A stretch of DNA of 46,983 nt from Zetaproteobacteria bacterium CG1_02_55_237 (GCA_001871195.1 MNXA01000003.1:1-46983); one strand, 5' to 3'; shown: positions 1 to 7,620, counted from the stretch's first letter. The notes: generated from the sequence alone by a model not told the origin. Numbers and translations: made by a program.

Positions 1-304
1 AGAAGCACGAACGCACAGTCAACAAAGACAACACCGTCAGCTTTGAGGGCAGAACCCTGCAAATCCCCAGCAATGAATACCGACACCATTATGTCAAAGC
101 CAGAGTGCGTGTTCACTGCTATACCGATGGCAGCATGGCCATCTTCCACGGGCCAAGAAAACTCGCCGAGTTTCAGCCTCTTCTGAAGCCCAAGGCCAGC
201 AAGCCGGAACTACCACTACCAAGGCTGAAGGCAGCAATATGAACCAAAACCAAACCGGACAACCCTTGTGCTCTAAAACCGGACAACTCTATTTGTTGCC
301 AACA
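1..304 (+). mobile_element. Partial insertion sequence, 3' end (ISNCY-like)
   Basis: These 304 bases are repeated as an exact reverse complement at 46680-46983. They contain the end of a transposase gene (3-242) and about 60 bp of non-coding IS end. The non-coding part carries a direct repeat of AACCGGACAAC, with copies near 253 and 277. The identity stops between 304 and 305, where flanking DNA differs, so the IS terminus lies at or within a base or two of 304. The rest of the element is off the contig. Family assignment rests only on the transposase tail and is tentative. Confidence 0.8.
3..242 (+). pseudogene. Transposase, C-terminal 79 codons (cut by contig edge)
   Basis: The frame is open from the first bases and ends at TGA 240-242. 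The product tail reads KHERTVNKDNTVSFEGRTL and continues through YVKARVRVHCYTDGSMAIFHGPRKLAEF. This resembles the small beta-rich C-terminal domain that follows the DDE catalytic core in ISNCY/IS481-type transposases, from memory of the family. No catalytic residues are inside the window. It is probably an intact gene truncated only by the end of the assembly, so 'broken' here refers to the contig and not to a mutation. Confidence 0.65.
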
Positions 305-306
305 CC

Positions 307-1452
307 ATGTCGAAAGCATTAACGGAACAAATCAGCCGTAAAATCGGCGCTGGCAATGGCTGGCTGCCGTTCGATGAATTCATGCGCGAGGCCCTGTATG
401 CACCGGAGCTGGGCTATTACGAGTCGGGCCAGGTGTTTGGCGCCGAGGGTGATTTTGTGACCGGTGCTGAGGTCGGCCCCTGGCTGGCGCTCGGCTTTGC
501 CGATCTGCTCGAATGGGGTTGGAAGCAACTCGGCGCGCCCGACGACTGGACCCTGATTGAGCAGGGTGGCGGCGAAGGCCGCCTGCTGTGCGATGTGCTG
601 GGTATGTTGAAGGCGCGGCAGATGACCATGCCGGCAAATGTCTATGCCGTTGAGCGCAGCGCGCAGTTAAGTCAGCGTCAGGAGAAGGCATACGCTGCTC
701 TGGGTGTGGAAGTGAGCTTGCTGGAAAGTCTTGATGAGGCTCCCGTTTTGGAAAACGTGCTTTATTTCAGCAATGAATTGCCCGATGCCTTTCCGGTGAA
801 GTGTTTTGCGCGGCAGGGCGGGGTGATGCTTGAACGCGGTGTGGCGCTCGGTGAGCAGGGCGAGTTCGTCTGGCAGGAGAGGCAGAGCGATGCCTTGCCG
901 AGCATTGATGAGAAGTTCGTGGCGGCCTGGCCGGAGGGTTATATCAGTGAGTGGAACCCGCATCTGGCGGACTGGCAGGCGGATATCTCCCGCATCATGC
1001 AGCGCGGCTTCGTCTTCACTGTCGATTACGGTTTTGCGCAGTCGGAGTATTACCGGGCGCAGCGCATCGAGGGCACGCTGCTGGCGCATTTAAAGCATGA
1101 CGTGGAGCATGATGTGCTGAGCGATCCCGGCAGTCGCGATATCACTGCGCATGTCGATTTCACCGCGCTGGGGCGCGCCGGGCGCAAGGCAGGTTTCGAT
1201 ATGTCCTGCTGGATCACCCAGGGTGCATGGCTGGCCCAGAGCTCGGCGGTGCAGGCCTTCATCCAGCAGGCGGTGATGCAGCCGTCCGATAAGAGCACAG
1301 CCGTGATGGCACAGGCCAAGCGCATGCTGCTGCCGCAGGGTATGGGCGACCTGTTCAAGCTGAGCGTGCAATCCAAGGGCGTGGCCGCAACTGCCCCGGG
1401 CTATCTTGTTTCCTTCAACCGCGTAGCCGCACTGGGAATTGGTGATGCCTGA
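307..1452 (+). CDS. MidA/NDUFAF7-family SAM-dependent methyltransferase (COG1565)
   Basis: The 381-residue product matches the Methyltransf_28 (DUF185) family throughout. The N-terminal LPFDEFMREALYAPELGYY is the family's opening motif. LIEQGGGEGRLL near residue 85 is the SAM-binding glycine motif, and YFSNELPDAFPVK near 153 is the conserved 'NEL-DA-PV' block. Mitochondrial NDUFAF7 methylates an arginine of complex I; the bacterial target is not established. The ATG follows the IS end by about two bases, so any native promoter and Shine-Dalgarno are gone and none is visible upstream. The N-terminus still looks full length. The gene overlaps the next one by eight bases. Confidence 0.85.
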   Translation: MSKALTEQISRKIGAGNGWLPFDEFMREALYAPELGYYESGQVFGAEGDFVTGAEVGPWLALGFADLLEWGWKQLGAPDDWTLIEQGGGEGRLLCDVLGMLKARQMTMPANVYAVERSAQLSQRQEKAYAALGVEVSLLESLDEAPVLENVLYFSNELPDAFPVKCFARQGGVMLERGVALGEQGEFVWQERQSDALPSIDEKFVAAWPEGYISEWNPHLADWQADISRIMQRGFVFTVDYGFAQSEYYRAQRIEGTLLAHLKHDVEHDVLSDPGSRDITAHVDFTALGRAGRKAGFDMSCWITQGAWLAQSSAVQAFIQQAVMQPSDKSTAVMAQAKRMLLPQGMGDLFKLSVQSKGVAATAPGYLVSFNRVAALGIGDA

Positions 1453-2722
1453 AGCGCAGTCCCTGCGCGGGCAGGTCGAGCAGATGCTGCCCGGCGGGGA
1501 GGCACTGGTGCGCACCGATGCAGGCGTCATGCTTGTTCCTGATGCCGTGCCCGGCGATGTCCTTGAGCTTGCATCCACGGGTCGCAGACGCGGTGCCGAG
1601 CGCGGCAGGATAGTCCGCCTGCTGGAGCCATCCGCCTTGCGCGTGGAGGCCCCTTGCGCTGCCGCGGCCGAATGTGGTGGCTGTGCCATGCAGTGTGTGG
1701 ATGTGCAAGCGCAGCCCGGCATCAAATCCGCATGGGTGCACAAGGCCTTCGTGGGTTTCCTCAACGAGGACAGCCAGTGGCTGCCGGTGACTGACGCGCC
1801 GTGTTTCGGCATGCGGCGGCGGGCGCGCTGGCATCGTGGTCAGGATGCACAGGGATCGTTTCTGGGCTTTCATTCGCGCAGCAGTCATCAGGTGGTGCGT
1901 GCAACCAAATGCCCTGCGGTGCATCCCGATATGGATGCCCTGCGCTTGAAAATCGAGACCCTGATGCCGCCATGCATCGAATCCGTGCGCATGATACGCC
2001 TGCATGACGGCATGCATGTGGTGTTCGAGGCAGAAGAGGGAGCAAAAGTCCCGGAGATCGAGGTGTTTTCAGATTGTCTTGCGGGCATGCATGGTGGACT
2101 GACCATTCAGCCATGGTTGCGTGCCGGTGTGGTACTGCGCCCGTTAATCAAGCCGGTGCAGGTGCTGCACGACCGCCTGCCCGCAGGTGAGGGCTGGGTT
2201 GAGCTTGCCGTCGGCCCGGAGGATTTCGTGCAGGGGCATGCTGCCGGGAATGAAGCCATCCTGCGGCAGATTCAGGCATGGGCAGGGAAGCCGAGGCGCA
2301 TTGCCGATCTGTTTTGCGGTATCGGTAATCTGTCGCTGCCGCTGGCAGCAACATGCGGGGCTACGGTGCAGGGTGCCGATGTCGCCGAATCCAGCATCCG
2401 CGCGGCGCAACACAATGCCGCAGCACTTGGTGTGCAGGCGGAGTTCGAGACATTGAACCTGTTCGACGGGGTGCGGGCAGAGCATTATGCCGGTGCCGAT
2501 GTATTGCTGCTCGATCCGCCGCGCAAGGGGGCGAGAGCCATATGCAGGGCGATGGGCAAGCTGTTGCCCGAAAGGATTATCATGGTCAATTGCGATATCG
2601 CCGCAGGGGCACGCGATGCGGACATACTCGCCGGGCAGGGCTACCGCCTGCATGCCCTGCGCGCGCTGGATATCTTCCCGTTCAGCGGCCATGTGGAGGC
2701 GATGACTTGCTGGCTGCGATGA
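1445..2722 (+). CDS. rlmD: 23S rRNA (uracil-5-)-methyltransferase, RlmD/RumA type
   Basis: The 425-residue protein has an N-terminal TRAM-like RNA-binding domain (about 5-65). Cysteines for a 4Fe-4S cluster follow (CAAAAECGGCAMQC, plus a later ATKC). The C-terminal Rossmann methyltransferase has SAM motif LFCGIGNLSLPLA, DPPRKGA, and the catalytic cysteine in MVNCD. This order is that of RlmD/RlmC/TrmA enzymes, which make 5-methyluridine; the TRAM domain and Fe-S cysteines favour RlmD, though the exact target base cannot be read from sequence. ATG 1445 was chosen over in-frame TTG 1439 and GTG 1442. The stop overlaps the next start as ATGA. Confidence 0.85.
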   Translation: MPEAQSLRGQVEQMLPGGEALVRTDAGVMLVPDAVPGDVLELASTGRRRGAERGRIVRLLEPSALRVEAPCAAAAECGGCAMQCVDVQAQPGIKSAWVHKAFVGFLNEDSQWLPVTDAPCFGMRRRARWHRGQDAQGSFLGFHSRSSHQVVRATKCPAVHPDMDALRLKIETLMPPCIESVRMIRLHDGMHVVFEAEEGAKVPEIEVFSDCLAGMHGGLTIQPWLRAGVVLRPLIKPVQVLHDRLPAGEGWVELAVGPEDFVQGHAAGNEAILRQIQAWAGKPRRIADLFCGIGNLSLPLAATCGATVQGADVAESSIRAAQHNAAALGVQAEFETLNLFDGVRAEHYAGADVLLLDPPRKGARAICRAMGKLLPERIIMVNCDIAAGARDADILAGQGYRLHALRALDIFPFSGHVEAMTCWLR

Positions 2723-4233
2723 AGCTTTGCATGGGCCGTCTGTTACTGCTGGCCCTGCTTGTTCTGCCTGCGCTGACAGCCTGCACGCAGCAGGCGCCGG
2801 ATAAGGGTGAGGTGCGCATCGCGATGGCCCAGCAGGTGATGACCCTGGACCCTCGTTTTTCCACCGATGCGGCCTCGCACCGGGTGCAGGAACTGGTGCA
2901 TCGCGGCCTGGTTCATCTCAATGAAGCCTTCGAGGCCGAGCCCGATGCCGCCGAATCGTGGACGCAACCGGATGCCCTGACCTGGCGTTTTCACCTGCGC
3001 GACGGTCTGCGCTTTCACAATGGTGAGCCGGTGCGTGCCGCCGATGTGGTGGCCACCTTTGAGTCTATTCTTGATGAGCACACGGCCAGCCCCTTGCGTG
3101 CCGGTTTCTCGGCCATCGATCATCTCACGGCGGAAGGGGAGCGCGATGTCGTGGTGCATCTGTCGAGACCCGATGCCTCGCTGCTCACCCGCCTGTCTAT
3201 GGGCATCCTGCCAGCCTCCGTTGCCGCGATGGGCAATCAGTCGCAGGACATCATCGGTTGTGGTGCATTCCGCGTGGCTGGTCGGAGTGGGCGTGGCCTG
3301 CTGCTGGAGCGGATGGATAGCGATGTCGCAGGCGCTGTCCGTGAGATTCGCTTTGTCGTCGTCAAAGACCCGGTCACGCGCTGCCTGAAATTGGCGCGGG
3401 GTGAGGTTGATTTCACCGAGAACGATCTGCCGCCGCATCTGCTGGGTTATCTGAACAAGCAGAAGCAGCTCAGCATCGCCACGCGTCCATCCACCACCTT
3501 TTCCTACATCGGCCTGAATCTGCAGGACGCAGTACTCAAGGATGTGCGTGTGCGCCATGCACTGGCGCTGGCTGTGGACAGGAACCGTCTGAAAAAGGCG
3601 TTGTTTGCCGATCTTCCCGTGCCCGGCGAAACGGTGCTGACCCCGACGCACTGGGCGGCAGCCGATATTCCGGTCACGCCGTTTGACCCGGTTCAGGCCG
3701 CAGCATTGCTCGATGCAGCCGGCTTCAAGCCGGATGCCAAAGGCATCCGCTTCACCCTGAATTACCGCACCAGCACCGATCCGGCGCGTCTGAGGCTGGC
3801 CAGCGCGATTGCCGATATGTGGCGGCAGATCGGCATTGATGTGCATGTCGAATCGCTGGAGTGGGGCGGTTTCTACGCGCGCATCAAGCAGGGCGATTTT
3901 CAGGTTTTTTCACTGGCCTGGGTGGGCATCGTCGATCCGGATATCTACCGCTGGATTCTGCACTCCGACATGTGGCCGCCGAAAGGCGCGAATCGTGGCC
4001 GCTATAGCAATCCGGATGTGGACGGCTGGCTGGAAATTGCAGCGATAAGCCCATCGCGCGAAGAGCAGAAGCGTCTATATGGAATGGTTCAGGAACAGAT
4101 GACCGAAGATCAGGTCTATATCCCACTGTGGTACGAACCTGTGATTGCCGTTTCCGGCCCGCGCCTGAAGGGCTTCACCCCTGCCCCCGACGGCAGCCTG
4201 CTTGGCCTACTTCAATCCCAAGTTAGCGATTAG
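2719..4233 (+). CDS. Peptide ABC transporter substrate-binding lipoprotein (family 5)
   Basis: The 504-residue product starts with a short lipoprotein signal, LLLLALLVLPALTAC, with lipobox LTAC; the cysteine is the predicted lipidated residue. The mature part has the SBP_bac_5 signature: VMTLDPRFSTD, the LTWRFHLRDGLRFHNGEP block near 95, and the C-terminal lobe with SLAWVGIVDPD. It should bind oligopeptides or similar ligands in the periplasm, as DppA and OppA do. It overlaps the upstream methyltransferase by four bases. The reading frame stays open upstream inside rlmD, but the signal peptide fixes the start here. Its permease genes are absent: cassettes begin 17 bp downstream, and the ATPases lie at 8305-10241. 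Confidence 0.88.
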   Translation: MKLCMGRLLLLALLVLPALTACTQQAPDKGEVRIAMAQQVMTLDPRFSTDAASHRVQELVHRGLVHLNEAFEAEPDAAESWTQPDALTWRFHLRDGLRFHNGEPVRAADVVATFESILDEHTASPLRAGFSAIDHLTAEGERDVVVHLSRPDASLLTRLSMGILPASVAAMGNQSQDIIGCGAFRVAGRSGRGLLLERMDSDVAGAVREIRFVVVKDPVTRCLKLARGEVDFTENDLPPHLLGYLNKQKQLSIATRPSTTFSYIGLNLQDAVLKDVRVRHALALAVDRNRLKKALFADLPVPGETVLTPTHWAAADIPVTPFDPVQAAALLDAAGFKPDAKGIRFTLNYRTSTDPARLRLASAIADMWRQIGIDVHVESLEWGGFYARIKQGDFQVFSLAWVGIVDPDIYRWILHSDMWPPKGANRGRYSNPDVDGWLEIAAISPSREEQKRLYGMVQEQMTEDQVYIPLWYEPVIAVSGPRLKGFTPAPDGSLLGLLQSQVSD

Positions 4234-4249
4234 TATGATTGGATTTCCC

Positions 4250-4313
4250 CTCTAACGCCTCGATTCAGCGGCGGGAAGCGGAGCGGACCGACCGCCGCAA
4301 CCGGTTGTTGGGC
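4250..4313 (-). repeat. attC recombination site 1
   Basis: Read on the minus strand this begins with GCCCAAC (fits RYYYAAC), ends with GTTAGAG (near GTTRRRY), and is about 64 bases long. The inner arms CGGCGG and CCGCCG can pair, giving the folded bottom-strand structure that integron integrase uses. It lies 26 bp after the stop of the SIR2-like gene, where a cassette's own attC should be. Confidence 0.8.
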
Positions 4314-4339
4314 GGCCTCTTTGTCTCTCCGATCGGTGG

Positions 4340-5599
4340 TCAGCGCGGGAGCACTCGGCGAACTCTGCGGGTGATCTCATTGCGATACATCTCGTTGTCC
4401 TTCAGAGCTTTGGATTGCTCGACATCCCACTTCTCACCCTGAACATACGACATCCACTCTGGACCTCGGCATTGCGCTCCCCTAACGCGAAGGTTGTAAT
4501 CGAACTGCCCCAAGAACTCAGGCTTGGGGCGGTGCACGGGATCGACGATGCGAATCTTCATCTCGGCGTTCAAGACCATGGCATTCAAGACGCGGTAGTT
4601 CACGTGTGGATCGCCGAAGCTGTAGCCGATCACAGTAAGCTCGTCTGTATCGCGAAGCACCTGCTCAAAGAGGGCGAGCTTCTCTTCGCCTTTCTTCGGA
4701 TTCGTGGTCTTGCTGTACTTGTGGCCTCCGGTCAACATCGCCCGACAGATAATGTCGAGCGTGCCGTCTGGGCCGGTGATCACACGATCCTTCCCGCCTC
4801 CAACATGCTGTCCGCTGTGAAAGTAGCCCATTGACTCGATGGTCTTGAAGTCTTCGATCAGCTGGGCTGAGCAAGAATGCTTGAGGGGTGGATTGCAGAG
4901 AATGGACTTGTCACTGTAAAGGTGTTCGGCAAGGCCGCCGTGCAGGCGGACGAGGTTGATGCCTCTCGCGTCGAACCAACCGGAAGCTGCCCTGACGAAG
5001 CTCTTCCGGGAGCTGGTCGTAAAGCGAAACGTCTTCGCGAGGTCAAGATTGTTGATCGGGAAAACAATTTCGCTCGTGTCTCCGTAACAGACAGGGATTC
5101 CAAGATCAATTGCGAGGCACTCAAGGTACAGATCGTGGTTCAGCGAAAACACCCAGGTTTCCTTATCGTTGAGTAGGCTCTCGAGCTCAGCGAACAGAGG
5201 CAGGCTCTTCTGATAAAGAACTTCATAGGACGCGACCTGATACGCGACGAGGGTTTCGGTGAGAATCTGATAGAACACGCTGAAGAGGTAGTGGTATGAG
5301 TCACGATCCGACTGAGACTTCTGGGGTAGGTCACCGAGTGACTCGAGGTTGGTAAGAAGTTCTTCGTAATTCCGGCCGCCCGCACGCTTGTATTCAAGCA
5401 AGAGCTCCATCCCTTGGTGGATTGCCGCGCGGTTAATGGGACGACCTGCAGAGTAGGGATCGTTCTGCGAGAGGACGTCGGCAACCTGCCTTACAGTCTT
5501 CTCACTGAAGAGGTCGAGGAAGGTATCCGTTAGTTCGGTCGTCAGCGGCATCCCAAGGTCGTACGAGAATCCCGCACCTAACAAAAGTGTCTTTTTCAT
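4340..5599 (-). CDS. SIR2-like domain protein in an integron cassette
   Basis: The 419-residue protein opens with MKKTLLLGAGFSYDLGMPLT, the GAG nucleotide-binding start of SIR2-like (SIR2_2) domains. VFSLNHDLYLE (Asn154) and NLVRLHGGL (His220) sit where the catalytic Asn and His of SIR2 NADases are found. IGYSFGDPHVNY near 340 is the family's closing motif. Proteins of this type often act in antiphage defence by depleting NAD, but here that is inference. No second effector or sensor domain is obvious. ATG 5599 was preferred to GTG 5629 because the Rossmann strand starts immediately; AGGA lies 12 bases upstream. An attC lies on each side, so the gene is a mobile cassette. Confidence 0.8.
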   Translation of the reverse strand: MKKTLLLGAGFSYDLGMPLTTELTDTFLDLFSEKTVRQVADVLSQNDPYSAGRPINRAAIHQGMELLLEYKRAGGRNYEELLTNLESLGDLPQKSQSDRDSYHYLFSVFYQILTETLVAYQVASYEVLYQKSLPLFAELESLLNDKETWVFSLNHDLYLECLAIDLGIPVCYGDTSEIVFPINNLDLAKTFRFTTSSRKSFVRAASGWFDARGINLVRLHGGLAEHLYSDKSILCNPPLKHSCSAQLIEDFKTIESMGYFHSGQHVGGGKDRVITGPDGTLDIICRAMLTGGHKYSKTTNPKKGEEKLALFEQVLRDTDELTVIGYSFGDPHVNYRVLNAMVLNAEMKIRIVDPVHRPKPEFLGQFDYNLRVRGAQCRGPEWMSYVQGEKWDVEQSKALKDNEMYRNEITRRVRRVLPR

Positions 5600-5627
5600 G
5601 CGTGCCAGTTCGCGTCCTTCTTGGGCC

Positions 5628-5693
5628 ACCTAACGTTGCGCATGAGGGGGCGAGCGCCGCAGGCGCGAGATCCCCTCGATGCGCGGGTTAGCC
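5628..5693 (-). repeat. attC recombination site 2
   Basis: On the minus strand it runs from GGCTAAC to GTTAGGT, an exact GTTRRRY. Long inner arms are present (CGCGCAT with ATGCGC, GAGGGG with CCCCCTC). The stop codon of the DUF2971 gene lies inside the first core site, and the SIR2 gene starts 29 bp beyond the last. This is the clearest attC of the three. Confidence 0.88.
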
Positions 5694-6584
5694 GTCAACT
5701 GATGAGAAATGAAACTCACGGGTCATTCCTATTGATACCTGCCGGATAGCGACCGCTGGATATCGAGCCGCTAGCGCCAGGATTCTTTCACGATCCGGGG
5801 TTGAAATGTTGGGTCCGAGATAGATGCCAGCAAGTTCTTGTGGATTTAGGCGATAGTCGGTGAATAGGCCAGACTCAGGTGGGCGGCTGAAGGATGTGAT
5901 TCTCCACTCCTTCTCATATGACCAGTCGGGCGCTTTTGTATATGTTGCGACCACTAGCAGCTCTTCGATGGCGAGATTCTTGATGGTCGTGAGAATTTCT
6001 GCCCACCCCTCTGCTGTATAGACAGCGGGCTTTGAAGTCGGATACGTCACCGGCTTGGCTATGCGCCAAGCACTATCAAGTTCGTCATCGCATCGAAGCT
6101 CTAGTACAACGCCACGATATTGATCCGCGTAGTGATACCACATGGCTGTGTGCGAAGGGCTTTCGGTAAGGCAAAGAATTCTGAACTGGGGCAGCAAATC
6201 TCGCCACATCTGACGAAACTCTTCCATTGACTGACCAGTGGGGCGAAGGGTCTCGACCGAGTCTGAAAGGCCCGCAAGTAGTTGCGCTTTCAAATCCGCC
6301 GTAATGCCCTTCTTTACGGTTTCAACAATCAACCGAACCTTTGGCTCTAGCCTTGACGTGTCCTCCGGAGGCTGTTCAATCAAATTTGATATCCGCCTCG
6401 CTAGGGCTCGAACGATATCCTCTGGACGGAGACCGAAGGACAGCTCGCGGGGGACATCAAACGGATCGTTGAACAAGAGTGGTGAACTCCACCTGAGCGT
6501 GCAGCGCTCCAAGACAACAGCAGCCGTAGGTGCAGACATGTACTTGAAGAAGCTCTCGCGATTATTTGTTCGGACCGAGCGCAT
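5688..6584 (-). CDS. DUF2971 protein in an integron cassette
   Basis: The 298-residue product has the DUF2971 pattern. Near the N-terminus FFKYMSAPTAAVVLE leads to LRWSSPLLFNDPFDVP. FRILCLTESPSHTAMWYHYAD is near 136-156, and APDWSYEKEWRI near 224-235. The family's biochemical role is unknown. It has no signal peptide or membrane segment, so it should be cytoplasmic. The ATG at 6584 has AGAGGACGAG just upstream. Only 15 bp separate it from attC 3, and its TAA stop falls inside attC 2, so almost the whole cassette is gene. Some DUF2971 genes are found in mobile and defence regions, which is context and not proof of function. Confidence 0.8.
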   Translation of the reverse strand: MRSVRTNNRESFFKYMSAPTAAVVLERCTLRWSSPLLFNDPFDVPRELSFGLRPEDIVRALARRISNLIEQPPEDTSRLEPKVRLIVETVKKGITADLKAQLLAGLSDSVETLRPTGQSMEEFRQMWRDLLPQFRILCLTESPSHTAMWYHYADQYRGVVLELRCDDELDSAWRIAKPVTYPTSKPAVYTAEGWAEILTTIKNLAIEELLVVATYTKAPDWSYEKEWRITSFSRPPESGLFTDYRLNPQELAGIYLGPNISTPDRERILALAARYPAVAIRQVSIGMTREFHFSSVDG

Positions 6585-6599
6585 CTCGTCCTCTTGAGC

Positions 6600-6669
6600 G
6601 GCTAACGTTTAAGCTGTGGGGCGTAAGCCGCAACGCGGCGAAGCGTCCCGCACGAGCGCATTGTTATGC
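6600..6669 (-). repeat. attC recombination site 3
   Basis: On the minus strand it runs from GCATAAC to GTTAGCC, about 70 bases. The inner arms (GTGCGGGACGC and GCGGCTTACGCCCCAC) can pair imperfectly with a bulge, as attC sites do. The TAA stop of the DUF4145 gene is inside the first core site. The next cassette gene starts 15 bp beyond the last core site. Confidence 0.82.
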
Positions 6670-7359
6670 GTTGCTTCCATTTTTGATTTCAGCCTTCTCT
6701 TGTGCTACAGAGACGATATCTTCCATTCGCTTTTTTCTTTCCTCACGGACGACATACCAGTCATTAATAAGGTTTTCGATTAGACCAATTAGCAATCCAG
6801 CTTCTCTAGGGTCGACATTAACAATTAGATTTATATCTTTTTCCATGTGTGCGCCAATATTTCCAATTTTTCTCACTGCATCAATGGCTGCCCATGTAAC
6901 AGGGTCTACTTTTTCTTGTAGCGCCTCAATTTCGTCGACTAATCTACCCTTTTTGACTACCCAAAAATCTCTTATGATTCCTTGTATACATCGCCTCGAA
7001 AGAGTAGCAGATGCTTTCGGAGACAAATCACGAATTAAGCATGCTTCTTCATAATCGCTGATTATTGCTTCAGGAACATAATCAGGAAATACCTTTACAG
7101 ATGCTTGAGGAATAAGGCTCCATGTTTTTTTAGCCTTCAAATCCTTCCATTGATCGCTGCTAGCCTCGACATTGTCGTGAAGGGTCACAGTTAATGTGTA
7201 CTCCCTGCATTCAGGATTTGGACAAGCGACCACATGAGTTATTGCCGCTTGATACCCATATTTATTGTTGAAATTAAACTCATATCGACTGCTGCCTGCG
7301 TTTTTTACATCAATCGTTGCATGATGATTACAGAATGGGCAGTTCCATGAAAAGCTCAT
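6664..7359 (-). CDS. DUF4145 protein with N-terminal zinc ribbon, in an integron cassette
   Basis: The 231-residue product begins with WNCPFCNHHA and later VACPNPECREY, two cysteine pairs forming a likely zinc ribbon. The C-terminal half holds the DUF4145 block: VPEAIISDYEEACLIRDLSPKASATLSRRCIQ at about 120-150, then a helical stretch with IGNIGAHMEKD. DUF4145 occurs alone or attached to restriction and other nucleic-acid enzymes; its activity is unknown. AAAAGGAAAACTT gives a good ribosome-binding site before ATG 7359. The gene is visibly more AT-rich than the core genes around it, consistent with acquisition. It is the first cassette, nearest to where an attI site would lie. Confidence 0.8.
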   Translation of the reverse strand: MSFSWNCPFCNHHATIDVKNAGSSRYEFNFNNKYGYQAAITHVVACPNPECREYTLTVTLHDNVEASSDQWKDLKAKKTWSLIPQASVKVFPDYVPEAIISDYEEACLIRDLSPKASATLSRRCIQGIIRDFWVVKKGRLVDEIEALQEKVDPVTWAAIDAVRKIGNIGAHMEKDINLIVNVDPREAGLLIGLIENLINDWYVVREERKKRMEDIVSVAQEKAEIKNGSNA

Positions 7360-7371
7360 AAGTTTTCCTTT

Positions 7372-7434
7372 TTATACATAACAGTGTTGATACAAGGAAA
7401 TAATTCCGCGTATTTGTTGTTTGTAGACGGGCAT
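7372..7434 (-). CDS. Small leader ORF (20 codons) before the DUF4145 cassette
   Basis: ATG 7434 is preceded by a strong GGAGG four bases upstream. The frame encodes MPVYKQQIRGIISLYQHCYV and stops at TAA 7372-7374, 12 bases before the DUF4145 ATG. It has no recognised homologue. The end of the ORF crosses GTTATGT (7376-7382), the only GTTRRRY-like core that could mark the start of the first cassette. A short ORF crossing the insertion point recalls ORF-11 at attI1, which raises translation of the first cassette. That parallel is inference. It may instead be a chance ORF. Confidence 0.4.
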   Translation of the reverse strand: MPVYKQQIRGIISLYQHCYV

Positions 7435-7473
7435 ATTTCCTCCATATCACATATTGAAGGGAAAACGCGGAAT
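7403..7473. repeat. Inverted repeat, 9-bp arms, upstream of the cassette array
   Basis: ATTCCGCGT (7403-7411) and ACGCGGAAT (7465-7473) are perfect inverted copies separated by 53 bp. A second perfect pair follows at once: GGTTGTTA (7474-7481) and TAACAACC (7507-7514). Such paired arms fit an operator, the remains of an attC or attI, or a small mobile repeat. The geometry is not that of a normal attC. Confidence 0.5.
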
Positions 7474-7591
7474 GGTTGTTAAATCCCGCCCCTTGGGTTG
7501 CCAGTGTAACAACCGAATGGAACGGGGCGCAACCGCTGGGTGGAGCGCTTCGGGGTTTGCTCGCTGAATGAGGGGGGATTGCCGGGGGTGG

Positions 7592-7620
7592 TTCAAAAGG
7601 GTCGCGGTGTGCAATATACT
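7592..7620 (+). promoter_or_regulatory. Sigma70-type promoter for the toxin-antitoxin pair
   Basis: TTCAAA (7592-7597) and TATACT (7615-7620) are separated by 17 bp and lie just ahead of the antitoxin start, with GAGG seven bases before the ATG. The -10 matches five of six consensus bases and the -35 four of six. Confidence 0.5.

Noticed and set aside
2353-2718. Upstream extension of the peptide-binding protein frame
   Set aside because: It lies inside rlmD on the same strand and would bury the lipoprotein signal that starts at 2719.
4239-4442. 67-codon plus-strand ORF
   Set aside because: It lies across attC 1 and the end of the SIR2 gene, has no ribosome-binding site and no family.
7376-7485. 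A fourth attC site upstream of the DUF4145 cassette
   Set aside because: ATTTAAC and GTTATGT cores and a 9-bp arm pair exist, but the spacers are 4 and about 20 bases, unlike the symmetric attC layout. Reported only as inverted repeats.
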